Below, piece by piece: positions 1 to 11,984 of a DNA stretch of 64,000 bases. The first letter of the stretch is position 1. The number at the start of each line of letters is the position of its first letter. This stretch comes from Mangifera indica (Eukaryota > Streptophyta > Magnoliopsida > Sapindales > Anacardiaceae), in the NCBI RefSeq assembly GCF_011075055.1, contig NC_058145.1, positions 942,887-1,006,886 of the forward strand. Reading direction: 5' to 3'. The position numbers were made by a program, and so were the translations under genes. Under the pieces are notes generated by a model, which was not told the DNA's origin, ran no database searches, and worked only from the letters and a program-made list of their open reading frames with translations.

Positions 1-483
1 ACAACAAAGTGGAAACACATGGAACAAGATGCGGGAGTTATTATTTCGTTAATTGCTGTTGATAGCACTGGAGATAGGTTAATTAATTATGTTTAATTGA
101 ATTTTACAGAAATAAATGATATCAAAAAATTTCTAAATTACAATAATTATGGTGGTGTTGCTAGTTGTAACATGGTGCTATCAGTTTTTCTTCTAATTCT
201 TCTTTATTTCATTTTCGTTGAATGAATTTTCATAAGAATTAATTTGAAGTGTATTATCATTTAAAGGGATCTAATGGATCTATTTTAGGTTGTCATGTTT
301 CTTTGCTAAATACTTTTTAAAGTCTTCATTCTTCATGTTAAAATTTACATGATGTGCCTGATGAAATCATGTCTTTAGTGTTTGAATGAACCATAACAGG
401 TTTAACCATGTTATAGAACTTTGAACTTAATTTTTGAGAAATTTAGGGAAAAAATAGCGAAGTTAGATTTTGTGGTGTCACAG
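1..483. other. AT-rich non-coding DNA, possibly an intron
   Basis: No coding frame of substance is visible. The stretch ends in a pyrimidine-poor TCACAG directly before the first recognisable CAAX-protease codons at 484, so it may be intron or flanking sequence of the original, now broken, gene. Confidence 0.4.
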
Positions 484-1144
484 GTTATGCTCCTCTGGAT
501 TGCCTCATTCGGGTTAGTAGAATCTTGGGTAATTCCACTCATTGCTCACACTGCAGAATTTTGGAGATAAGTCCCTGACAAAAAGAGGGCAAGCCTTGTA
601 CAGCGTCTTGTTTGATATGGCTGAAGGTCTCATTGGGATTGCAATCCTTTGCCCTTGTTTCTCAAGGTTTAACCCCTTCCATCTGATTGGTTCAGATTTA
701 GCCTTAATGTAAAGTGGAAGCTTGATGTCACTTTGGGCTGCCTTACATTTCCATTGGTCAACCAGCTCTCACAGGTCAACCTGAATTGTTACCTGTTTAT
801 CTCCTGACACCTGTTCCTGTCTCAACCTTTGAGCAATCAATTGTTGCATGAGATCTGGTAGCAATGGCACTGGCACTTTTTGCGTTGTTTTCAGTTTGTG
901 CTCCCATTTGGGAGGAGATTGTGGGTTCTTTCTCTCTTCATTGACAAAGTACATGCCTGTGTGTTGCTTAATTTTAGTGAGTTCAGTGGCTTTTGCCTTG
1001 GCACATTATAATATGCAGAATATGCTACCACTTGTGTTACTTGGGGTGGTCATGGGTGCTGTCTTTGCACGATCAAGAAACTTGTTGGCATCAATGCTCT
1101 TGCGTTGTGGAATGCCTTTTGTATTCCTGGAGGTTATCAAATAA
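484..1144 (+). pseudogene. Broken CAAX amino-terminal protease (Abi/CPBP family) gene
   Basis: Conceptual pieces in different frames match the plant chloroplast-type CAAX protease (CPBP) family: VMLLWIASFGLVESWVIPL near 484-540, RGQALYSVLFDMAEGLIGIA near 587-645, then APIWEEIV, LTKYMPV, FALAHYNMQNMLPLVLLGVV and FARSRNLLASMLL up to 1144. The family's first catalytic motif is EExxxR. Here EEIV at about 911-922 is followed at once by glycine codons in another frame, so the Arg and about five bases are missing. A stop follows the W-R near 567-572, another lies near 711, and further small indels sit near 1100-1115 (around the LWNAFVF motif). With several independent frame breaks and loss of the catalytic arginine, it cannot make the full membrane protease. 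An acceptor-like CAG at 481-483 suggests a non-processed fragment rather than a retrocopy, but this is uncertain. Confidence 0.75.
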
Positions 1145-3114
1145 TTTGCTCTCTCTACTTTTTTTATTAGCTGTCACTCACCATTGGCTTTCCATTACTC
1201 AATAATGGAGGTGGTCTTTAGGGAACTAGGGTTTTACCAAAATTTATCGTGGCAGGTGTTCTACCAGGTCATGGCCCATTGCATGTGTTGTTTATGATGT
1301 GAGAATTTCAGGTATTGTCCTTTTCCAACGACAATCTGCAACATGTCACAGAGAATGCCATAGTCTTTTTATGAGAAAATTAAGGTTAAAAAAAAAGTGA
1401 TTCTCCCTTTTCATCCTTTCTATTTAGCTGATGGCAGTATATCTGTATGATATCATCTGGTGAATTCTGACTGTTGAAGGACAGTTTAAAGAATGCAATC
1501 ATAGAGTATTCCATTCAGTTGGAAAAATGTTACAGCTTCATTATGTAGACATTAGGTGCTTTTCAGAATCATCAGTTCTCGTCACTGTGCATTTACAGTC
1601 TCTGATACATCCTCACTATCTAGGGGAAGATATTCGCAACTATTAATTTTAGAAGACAGGTTAAAGCCTATGAATTAGTCTTATAATTCTTGGTCAGGGC
1701 CAATTACTTAACCCTAGTGTTGGCCACTAGACATTTGTACAGACTATGTTGTGGTGTATCTTTTCTACATATAGCAAGATTTAGACTGCTCAGTACTATA
1801 CCTTATCATTAATTGGATTTATGCCTTTGTATATGTGAAAAGTTGTGTAATTCAGTGCATTAAGTTATCATTATACTTGTATTTCATCATTATGATAAAT
1901 ATTTTTGTGCAATGAACAACATTCTATTTGGAACTTAACAACTTTATGAACTCTTGTAATTGCCTTTATGATCTGATGGAGGGGGGGGACCAGTTATTTA
2001 CAAGTCACAATCATTATCTGGCTTCTGTCCCAGAAACCTTGGTCAATGTCATTTTCATTCTCCAACAGCTCCGGGGACCCTTGTCTACTATTTTTGTTTT
2101 TGTATATTGTTTGTAAATAATAATTAGTACTGTCACATGATAACGACGTTACTTTTTCTAGCATTTAAGTTTTATGCAGATTTGAGCTCACCACCACTCA
2201 GACCTTTAGTGGATGTAAAAGCCTTGAAAAACCTTACCAAGAGAACTAACTGTTATTTTTGCTTTCCTCTGAGTTTTCAGATGTATAACTTTAACTGAGT
2301 CAAGGACAGGATTATAGCTACATAGGTATCTTAATAATATATCTATTTTCTTTACTGAGTCACGGAATTTATGTCCAATGTCTTGTTGTGTATTTGTTTT
2401 GATGTTGCAATGAATGAGAGGGGCTTTGAGAATCTTTATCTGTTTACATTTTTGCCCAGAACTGGAAACTGAAATTGCATTTTGTTAATCTTTTTCAAAT
2501 GGTATTATGACATTACTCTTTTCACACCAAGAGTTGCACCTCTAGCTCTCTCTTGATGAAAAAAATATATCAGATGTAGTGAACGAAAGATTTCTTTTTC
2601 TCATAAGTCAATTTTTACTGTTTTATAATGATAGTTTGATGTAACTCTTGCAGCAGTTTAAGGTCACTCAAATTTTCTACCTAATTTGGAGTGTGGTTAA
2701 AATCACTAGCATGATTTATTTAGTTGAAACACACCTATTCAGAATCTTTAGGTGCCTGTTCATATTTAATAAAATTTATATGTTCTTTAGTTGTACGTAG
2801 AGCATTTAAGTTGTAATTTTATATTGCAGTGTTATGTTAAAGTAGTTTATCCTCTAGGTTGGGGTTTTAGGGCAGTGGTTAGAATGTAAGCATCAGAATG
2901 GTGAAGCCATCCTTTCAAACCAGTGATGCCCAAAAATTTATCAATAGATTAATAAACATTCTGACAAAACAAAGGTGAATGTGATATTATCAATTTTATC
3001 GAGGAAGTTATATTATTTTTTATATATTTTTTTGTAATATGTTCTAAAGCATTAAGAATTTTAGTTGCTAAGATAAATGTGAATCCTTCGTATTCTCTTT
3101 ATTCTTGTTCCAGG
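1145..3114. other. Intergenic DNA between the CAAX pseudogene and the MAKR-like gene
   Basis: No credible coding frame. It contains a G9 run at about 1981-1989 and otherwise unremarkable AT-rich sequence. Part of the 3' end is presumably promoter of the MAKR-like gene; no TATA box could be assigned with confidence. Confidence 0.45.
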
Positions 3115-3590
3115 AGCAGCTTCAATAATTGATGGAGTCTGTGCATGAACTTGCTTAGCTTCTTCGAAAGCATGGGATGTTAATCAGACTATTCTCTTTG
3201 TTTCAAGAGGCTGCTTTTAATAGAATAATGGAATAAGCAGGTAAGTATATTTTCTTTCTTTTAATTCCTGTTGATCAAGTATGAATTAAATTTTATAATT
3301 TAGTAGTGGTAGAAGGCATGTTTCGAGAAGTTTAAAGAAAAAAGTAGGGTAGACTTGCGATGCAACAACACATTAGTGGAGGCTTGTGGGGGCTCACATA
3401 TTTGTTTCTTTTCTCCTTTGCCCTTTTCAATTATTAAAATTGATTGTCTTGTGCCAGGCAACCACATACATAACTGTTAGAAAGATGATATTAAGGTGTA
3501 TAAATATGGTAGAGATATGTTCCACCTCGTTACCTTTCTCCCTTGATTTTTCTTGTTCAGTTTTCTGCATATCTTAATAGTATAGCAGCC
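3115..3590 (+). other. Probable 5' UTR exon and leader intron of the MAKR-like gene
   Basis: A good donor (AGCAG then GTAAGT) at 3240/3241 and an acceptor (TTCTTGTTCAG) ending at 3560 define a likely 320-bp leader intron 30 bp upstream of the start codon. The region from about 3115 to 3240 would be the non-coding first exon. This is inferred from splice signals only. Confidence 0.4.
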
Positions 3591-4340
3591 ATGGAAACTT
3601 CCCAGCCTCTTTCAATTGAAAGTTTTTCATACAGTTGGTTAGTAAACTTGAAGCCATCTTTAGAAACTCTTGAGAATTCCCTTAGTGCCTCACTTGAGGG
3701 TGCATGTGATGAAGCTTCCTTCATTGAGATGGACCCAAGAATGCCGCCATCGAAGAGATTCATTAGAAATTCCCAGGACTTCAAGTTTGATTTCCCTAGC
3801 TCACAAACTCCTCTTGCTCTTGTTCATGCTGATGAGCTCTTTTCCAATGGTTATGTAATGCCTCTCGTTGTTGATCGATTGAAGCTGGAGGCATATGAGG
3901 CATCACATTCATCTCTAACCTTGCCTTCTACCTCTTTGCATGGATCAAAACTCGTGGTTCCACCTTATAAGAGAAGATGTTCCTCTTTGAGAAGATGTGG
4001 AAAAGTATCAAGGAGAATATTTCAGAAATATTTGGATTTTCTTCTGCCGTTATATCAAAGAATACGTGGGCACAGATCAAATTCTAAAGCTGAAACTGTT
4101 GATGCAAGAGTTTGTGTAATGAACAACACCAGGGTATATTCTGCAGAAACAACTCCACGAGTAAGCGTAGCTTACTCTGCAGATGATTGGCGAAAATCTT
4201 GTGATTCGGAAATCTCCATTTACGAAGCAGTTCTCCATTGTAAAAGATCTATTGGTAAGTTTTCAATTATAATCAAGTCATTTGTGAATGAGATTATCAA
4301 GTTTTAATATTCTTTCCATTTGATTTTCTCAGGAAAATAA
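3591..4340 (+). CDS. MAKR6: Membrane-associated kinase regulator, MAKR6-like
   Basis: Exon 1 is 3591-4254. A 78-bp intron (GTAAGT...TTCTCAG, 4255-4332) is followed by the last codons at 4333-4340, giving 223 residues. The N-terminal METSQPLSIESFSYSWLVNL, the block SFIEMDPRMPPSKRF, and DFKFDFPSSQ...LVHADELFSNG are hallmarks of the MAKR/BKI1-related family. A polybasic stretch (about residues 125-165, KRRCSSLRRCGKVSRR then YQRIRGHRSNSK) fits the family's electrostatic anchoring to the plasma membrane. The C-terminus ends in EAVLHCKRSIGK, like the conserved C-terminal motif of the family. MAKR proteins are thought to act as regulators or scaffolds of receptor-like kinases, as BKI1 does for BRI1. 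If the intron is retained, the frame reads 18 other codons to 4307, so the extreme C-terminus depends on splicing. The upstream in-frame ATG at 3543 lies before the leader acceptor and is unlikely to be used. Confidence 0.85.
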
Positions 4341-7300
4341 TTTGAAGCTTGGTGTACAACTAAAGTAGAAGGAGCATGTGAAGTTTCTTGTCCTTTTTTT
4401 AATCATTTCTTATTGAGATGATAATGAAGTTTGTCCTATAAGGGTGTAGATAGAGAAGCCTGTTAGGGTGGGCGGCCATGCCTGAGCCTGTGTGAAAGGA
4501 TCTAATTATTCAAAATATGCGATAATTACAATTTTTGTTTTGTCCTTTCTCATTATGGAATTAGAGATATTAACTGAAAAGAATCTCTCCCCCTATTTTT
4601 GTAAAGTTTTCTTTTCCTCTTAATCAAATCATGAATACTATTTTAATAAATCCATTTTCTAGAAGCATATTCGGAAGAAAAGTACGATGGATTTTTTTTA
4701 TATTCTTAGTTAAAGTTTGTTCCACCGTTGTTTAAAAAAATATAAAAAAATAATAATTTTAATATTATCTGTAATAACTAATCTAATAATCTGGTCTATT
4801 ATTAATATGTTGTTGTTTTTGGACAGAGTTCAGTACGTTTTGGTTATAAACTTTACAATCTAAAATATATTTATTCCCTAGCGGTGAGACATACCCATGT
4901 CTATGAGTGTTACATAAGTTGTAGAAAATTTTTTTTCCCGGAAAATGTTTCATTTCTGGGGAGAGAAGAAGTTCAATGTTGTGACCATAAGTGGAAAGTG
5001 TTCCAAGTTTAAGAAGTTATCATAATTGGAAGTGGGCTGTCAGTCAAAAGAGGGCAGATTAATGCATGCAGATATTCTATTTGATGAAACTCATATTATT
5101 ATTGTTGTTATTATTGTTGTTGTTGTTGTTTTCGCTTCTGATTTGGGGTCATCTTCTCATACAGAATTTTCACACTGATACTTTGTTCTAAAAGAGCACT
5201 TCTTCCAATAGTTGTTCCTTTTTACTATTCTGAGAAGAGCATTAATTTATACATGTATGATAATATATTATTATTTAATTAAAAAATATTAAACTAAAGA
5301 TAAAATAAAACTTGTATAATATATTGTTATAAATACATAAATTAACATTTATTATTAAGCATATAGGCTCTTAGTATTTCATTCATGAATACAATTAAGA
5401 TAATTTAGCAATGTTATTATGATAATTAATATTTAATTACTAAAAATTGGTTAATAGTAAGTAGAGTTGACAATTTTTTATAGGACTCGTTAACTCAATT
5501 TATATAAAACTGAGTTTGGTTAAGTATTTTTTTTTTTAACATGAATTTTAATTCATATTGTGTTTGAGTTAATCATAAGTGAATCAAGTTGTGTTCACAT
5601 TGACCCTTCATAACTTGAACACGATCCATATGTTTTATTAAAAAAGAATTAAAATTTTGGCTAATTAATATATCAGTTTGATAGCTTATTCTTATTACTA
5701 CTAGTTTAAACTTATTATAGTTAGTGTGAAACTTCTTTATAATTAACTTTTAAATATGAATGCCTATAGATTTAATTATGTTTTATGTAATGTGATGTTT
5801 AATTAGTGTGCTTCTTAATTCTCCTTAATATATTTATGTGTTTGTATAGTTTTATTATCATGTCTGATAATTAATTGTGTCAGAATTCCTTTATGTAAGA
5901 TCTTTATGAGTAGCTAACAAAATAAACCGATAGTGAAGTTGCAATGGAGCAATATTGTTTTTATAAAACGTATTGTTTTATGTTGAAACGAGCCAAACGG
6001 ATTGAAATAGGTCATGTTTTCATACTTTTTTTAAATGAGTTAATTCAGGTTATTTCATGTCAATCCATATATAGAACATGTTATATTAGATTTGATGATT
6101 TTTTGTACGATTCTAATTTGGATAGAGTATTTTCTAATCCGATATAGGAAAGGACAAAACGCAAACACAATTTATTAAAATGAACTGACAACTCTAGTAG
6201 TATAATGTTGAATTTTTAGTAATAAGATATAATATAGTTTTAAAATCTCTATCCCAAGAAGTTCACCAACAAATATTGAAATGCTAACTTAATTGCTTGT
6301 AGGGTTGTGCCATAGATTGAAACACGTTGCATTTGTTTTGGCTTTTCTTATTGTAAGTGATTAAACTTGGGCTTCCTAGAGAGCATTTCTGACACCAAAT
6401 TTTAGTGGCATCTTTGCAACACAATCATAATGCAAATCTCCTGTTTGTAATTTGGATAAAATTTGACTTGTTCGCCTTTTCGATGACATTGTTCATTTCT
6501 TTGACAATATTCTTCATCTTGCCAGCAACATTATTTATCTTACAGACAATTTTTCGATAACATTGTGTACTAATTTAAATGAGCTCAAACTGGATATTAT
6601 CAACTCAAGCCAAAGCTCAAACCAACATTAAATTCAACTAACTTAGATTGAATTCACGTCTACTTAAACTACTTATCAAATAGCTATCAAACTAGCTAGC
6701 CCTGGTAATTAAAGTTGCTTTCTGGTCCCAATGTATATGGGGTCCAATAATATATAAAAGAAGAGTCATACACCATTGAACATGCCTACGAATTCTCCCA
6801 ATGATGAAGCTGGCTACATTTCTAGCCAATTGTTGGTAACCTAACCCAAAAGTTCAGCTAAATGGTCCAGGAATTAGGCAATGAAGCTGCTTAAAAATTG
6901 GATATGAGAGTGAAAAGTACTCTGTCTCATCTCAACAATTAGGACAGGGAGACAGGGACAAATTGTGCTTGCAGATATTATTAATTTTTCTATTGCTATC
7001 TACTCCTTTTTGTCTTGCCTGTTGGAGTTTCTTTTTCTTCTCAGAAGAAGCTAAACCAATAGTGGTTTTATGGGTTTGTTTTTCTCTTGTCGCTACTTCA
7101 GATTACCCTAATAATGGTGGGGACCGAAACCTCATCCATGCGACTTGTTGCTGCTATTAATTCTTTAGTCACTTATGCACCCATCATGTCAATTCAGTGC
7201 TGCTGCTTCCGACCAAAACATAGCAATTTTGAGCTTATTATTTTAAGCTACGTGAGGATATATAGGTGTTCATGTTGTCTTGATCCATACAAAACAAGTC

Positions 7301-7449
7301 ACTTAAACAGTTCTGTCGAAAAGACATTTTAAAAGGATAATGAGTCGATATTAATCCAAGGTCTTTCAACTCTTGTTTGATGTGAAATCTTCGATATCAA
7401 CATAACCCTCTAGTTGAAATGCTTGGGGAGAACACTTTGACATTAATGG
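4341..7449. other. Gene-free AT-rich region with dispersed repeats
   Basis: Nothing coding is supported. There is a (TTG)n-like run near 5100-5135. A block near 6470-6600 (ACATTGTTCAT..., ACAATATT..., GTGTACTAATTT) recurs at 28590-28700 and, inverted, at 26195-26290, so it belongs to a dispersed repeat family. Short frames here look fortuitous. Confidence 0.5.
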
Positions 7450-7450
7450 T

Positions 7451-7928
7451 GCATTTGGTTAAAGGTTTTTAAGATTACCTTGGTAATCTATCTTTTATTC
7501 TCTTGTTTGGTTTGTCAGTAATAAAATATTATAGTAATCTTCTATTACCAATGCTGACGTAGCAGGTATTATAGGTGGTAATCTGATTACCACTTTCACC
7601 TTAGGTATTTAAAGATTACTGGGGTAATTTTGAGTTTATTATAGAAAAATTATTATTTATTAATTTTTTGAGATAAAAATAAATTTATTTTTAATTAATA
7701 TGACAAATAATATAAAAAATGTTTAAAAATAATTATATTCAAGGGCATTTAAGTAAAATATTTTACTATAATCTTTTATTATTTTTAACCAAACACAATA
7801 ATTATTTATGCCTATCAAATTTTATCAAACATAGTAATCATTTATACCTAGTAATCTTCTAAGTAATCTATTTTCAAGATAATCTTTCTATTTTAGTAAT
7901 CAAATATTACCTAAACCAAAAGCGTCTA
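7451..7928. mobile_element. MITE with GATTACC-rich inverted ends
   Basis: The left end (GCATTTGGTTAAAGGTTTTT then AAGATTACC) is approximately the inverse of the right end (ATTACCTAAACCAAAAGCGTC). The interior is a mirror of GGTAATC and GATTACT words. It has no coding capacity. The size (about 480 bp) and foldback structure fit a non-autonomous DNA transposon. No clean target duplication was found, so the superfamily is undecided. Confidence 0.6.
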
Positions 7929-9659
7929 ATTGTTTATAAAAAAAACACCACTATCAATGTTGCCTCGATTCACTATAGCAGAGCAATTAAAGCCACAAGC
8001 TATTGCCTTTTTTTAGCTTTCCTTGGTTGCACGGTTTTATCCTTAAAAGATGCCTCAAGAGAGAGGGAGATAATAGGCTTATATTAATTCAATGTCCTTA
8101 ATTTCTGTTTAATATGAGATTTTTGACATCAACAATATGTTTTCTATGTAATATCCTTAATTTAGAATCGATAGAAGTATAAAATAACACAAACAACATT
8201 TTTCAACAAAATATATAATTTCACTCATAAAAATATATATCTGGTTTAAAATATATATCTTGAATAATATTATATGTACACATTTTTTAATATATAATTG
8301 GATATATAGATTATGTGTTATTAAGTGATTAAATATTATTTTATTTTTAATTTAAAATCATTTAATCTTATAATAATACATCATATATGTACACATTTGT
8401 GTATTCAAAAGTGTGTACACATAATTTTATTGATATATTTTACTTGTCATGCAGTTATATATAAAATGAAGCCCTTAATGCAGTGTTGAATATTCGTTGG
8501 ACAAAGAAGGCAACAGGGTCTTTATCAATGAGTTACGGAGATGAAAGTATTGGGACATATTGAAGACATCAAGAACAAAGTGAAAGCTAACCTTGTGTGT
8601 TAAGATTCACCTTATCAATTTCTTATTGATTGTATGTTGTGAAAAGAGGCACGTTCAAGTTTTGAATGCCGCTACTTTTGTGAACAGACAACATTTTTTA
8701 CCTTTAATTTGCAGCCTAGTTGGGGGAACCATGATATTCTCCAAAGCTATCAGCTCATCATATACGTACAAATTTATGTTATCATGCCTTGCGTCATTGT
8801 TACAAAGACATCACAAACGTCTTTATAAAATTTGAGTAAATGCATGCATGAATGAACTTGCCTGACAAGGTGCTTTAATCGGTATAAGGCCCCATGTTCG
8901 TTGGTGATGAAATTTGCATCAACGAGAAGTATATTGTGCATGAAGTCGAAGAGACACAAAAGATTAAGAAATAATTGATTTTTAGCGTGATTCAACCAAA
9001 AAACCAAGAGTTAATGTCCGCGATAGCGATATTATATGAATAATATGAAGAGATGAGTAATATTATAATGCTAGAATACAAGATGCCAGATTTAATGTCC
9101 TCTTGGGCCTTTCCATTTGTCTAGTCAAGGCCAGTATTACAATTGTACTTTGATTTTAGTTGATGGAGTTATGAGAAATGTTTCTAAGATAGTAGAAAAA
9201 TATTATTAATTAAATGTTTGAGACGCATGTTTCCTTATTATGGTAGTAGGATGAGATCGTGTATTATCTATATCTTATCTCAATCAGGTTGGTACGACAT
9301 TTGTCCACTAATTGTTTATTGTCTCTACGGATACAATATGCATGAATTTAATCAAGGAGTTTTCTCCTTATGACAAAGATAATTCATGAATTTAGAATTT
9401 GCAATGTGTAAGATGCTTGCATGAATTGGATAATAAGCTGAGGCAGCATCATATGACCTTAAAAAACATTAAAAAGCAATACCTCATAAAGTGTGTATCT
9501 TTAAATTTTCTGCCATAATTGACTTTATTTTAGCTCAATGGAAGAGTTTGATATATTTTGGAGACTCTTTTGATTTAGCATGCATTCTTTTAGATGCACC
9601 TAGAGACAAAATTATATATGTTATATAACAGTGAGCCAAGTTCTGTAAGTGTTCATCTG
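7929..9659. other. Gene-free AT-rich region, including one palindromic MITE
   Basis: Around 8265-8440 lies a member of the window's small palindromic family: TGTACACA-type ends near 8275 and 8415-8420, internal complementary ATTTTAAATTAA words, and the 3' phrase ATAATTTTATTGATA. Elsewhere no coding or RNA gene is apparent. Confidence 0.5.
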
Positions 9660-10920
9660 AATTCAAAAAGTGTAGATACGATGGTTACTTGAATTTTGTA
9701 AGGATATACCCAAATTCAAGAAATGCTTGATTTGTGGTGATAGCGGAGTTATGAACCATATGACTATAAACAAATAAACTTTTCATTACACTTAAGTGAA
9801 TGTAACGGTCAACAATAAGAGCAACTTGTGGCTAGGCTGGTACAACCTACATATAGAACAAGTGTGACCTACGAGTACATATGCAAAGAATCTGCAAGCT
9901 AAGTTTTACATATAAAAACTATATTAAAGTGTAGGCAAAGATAGAGAGAGTTTGTCAGAAAAATTAGATTGAGGTAAGAGATTAGGAGCTCAATCAAAGA
10001 CTTCATCTTATAATAATCTTTATTTTAGGGATATTTTCTCCGTTGTTTATTCGTCGTGGTTTTTCGGTATTGTGTTTTCCATGTGTATACTTGTGTTCCT
10101 GTGTAGAGAATTTATTGATTTGTTTTTTTTTTCCTTCGTATTTATCCCTTCATTTTTTGTCATAGCAATATATAAACTTGGATAATTTTTATATTGCGTT
10201 GTAAGGACTCCTAATACGCGTAAAAAGGGCAACTTTGCTTACCCGTGAAGGGTTTAATTTGGAATGACTTGAGACAGATGCAACAACACATGACAGGCTA
10301 GGCGACGAAGAAGACCTTGTTGCAAGGTTTTGTGTCGGACGAGCAAGGCCTGAAGTCGTTGTCATGAGTTTCAGGACAATGAGCAATTCACAACTATTCA
10401 TTGCACTAATCAAACAAGGTCTACATCAGTGAGTTGTTTGGAGGACGAATATGATGCAAATTAATAATGGGAAATGTTGTATAGTGGTAACTTGAATTTT
10501 GAAAAGGGCTATATAAATTCAAGAAGTGAGCACTGGCAAAGTGGATTTTCAAAGAGATTTTTGGTGTTTGCAAAGAGATTAGGTCGAGAGGCACATGACT
10601 TAATAGACAAACTTCTCATTATACTTAAGTAAATTCAACAAACAGTATAACGATTATGAACTGCGTGTAGAACATATGCTACCTATTGGCTACTGCAAAT
10701 ATGAAACCTTCGAGTACAAGTATCAAGTATCTAGTAACTAGGGATTTTTATGTAAAAGTTGTATTAAAGTGTATGTAAAGTGAGAGTGTGCCAAAAATAA
10801 AGAAAACAAAATAATCACTTCTTATAATTTTCTTCATCCATTGTGAAATTTTCTATGTTGTCTACCCGTGGTTTTTCCTATATTGGAGTTTTCACGTAAA
10901 TTCTTGGTTTTCTATTTGGA
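9660..10920. repeat. Two diverged direct copies of an LTR-like sequence
   Basis: The stretch from GTTACTTGAATTTTG near 9683 to the CCGTTGTTTATTCGTCGTGG block near 10041 is repeated in diverged form from about 10489 to the TTGTCTACCCGTGGTTTTTCC block near 10860-10880. Shared phrases include CATTACACTTAAGT near 9784 and its counterpart at 10617, and TATTAAAGTGTA at 9922 and 10763. The ends resemble plant copia-type LTR 3' regions, from general knowledge. The roughly 800-bp spacing and lack of gag or pol suggest a heavily deleted or nested retroelement. Confidence 0.4.
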
Positions 10921-11822
10921 TGATGTTCTTTCAAACACAACCCACATAGCAATTCCCTTATTTTCATCCTTAGCATCCTTTTTGCAGAGACATGTCAAGC
11001 CATTCAGCAAATGCATGAATGTTCTTGCATAAATCGGCATAAGCCCAGCCTCATTTCACAAGATGTGTCAAGAAATTAACGAAAGTTTTATGGTTGGAAA
11101 TGAGGAAAATATTTTTGCAAAAGTTAAAATTAAGTAGGAGGTTGCTGAGGCAGTTCATAATATGGCTGCCTGCCTCCCTGGAATGATCCAATAGAATTGA
11201 TGGTTCAACTAGCCTTTCTCATGGACCCATTTCATCAATAGTTTGGGCCTCGCAAAATGATATGGTCAGGTTACCTGATTTTGTGCATTTTGCCTTTGCT
11301 TTCGGATAGTGTTGATTTCTTAATGATCAATAGATTCGGATTCCAGTAACTATAATATGCAAGAAATAACAAAAATATAAAGAAATATTGCAGAAGAATA
11401 TTTACTTGGTTCAAATTTCTTAAATGAAATTCAACATTCGAGGCAGAGTAAAAAACCACGCAAATCTTTTTTATTTTGTGTGATTGACTTTTTATTTCTA
11501 ATTTCTTCTCACTTGATTGGATTCCAAACGAAAAAAAGTCACATATTATTTAAGAAATAATGCTAGAGTATCTGGTGTGGAAGCTGTCGAGAACGGTGAT
11601 CTTTTTTTTTTAACTAATAAAACTGTTCTATATATATTACACCTCCCCTGCCGCATGAATCCTCATTTCCTTCTGAGCATGTTCACTGGAACTATTAAGA
11701 CTACCTAGATTATACATATTTTATGTTCCTCACATGATTCAATGCTGAAGATTCAGTAAATGGCAAGGATGAAACATTTAACATATACATCTAGGCAGTA
11801 ATTGGGCAAATAAAAAGAAAGC
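10921..11822. other. Intergenic DNA downstream of the anion channel gene
   Basis: No coding frame is supported. The part nearest 11822 is probably the 3' UTR of the minus-strand SLAH gene. Confidence 0.4.
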
Positions 11823-11984
11823 TCACACTTTATTCTCAGGAGGAGAGTCTACATAAGCTTCTGTATCCTCAGGTTCCAGAGAAAATTTCAGGACATTTTC
11901 AGTATCTTTGTGATCTGGGCTTCCATGTCTCAGATGATGGAGCCATTTTCTGTTGTGGCGGTGGTGGTGGTGTTTTGACCTTTT
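11823..11984 (-). other. Out-of-frame relic of the SLAH C-terminal tail
   Basis: In the next reading frame the minus strand encodes HHHHRHNRKWLHHLRHG, SPDHKDTENVLKFSLEPEDT and EAYVDSPPENK before a stop at 11823-11825. This resembles the normal SLAH2/3 cytosolic tail (KWxxLRHGSxD). The switch lies near 11979-11985 in a CCTTTTAGG run (CTAAAAGG on the gene strand), consistent with loss of one A. The current gene frame stops early at 11930. It is either a real frameshift allele or a homopolymer sequencing error. Confidence 0.7.

Noticed and set aside
7087..7332. Cys-rich 81-codon frame
   Set aside because: No signal peptide or regular cysteine spacing; upstream and downstream DNA is repeat-like.
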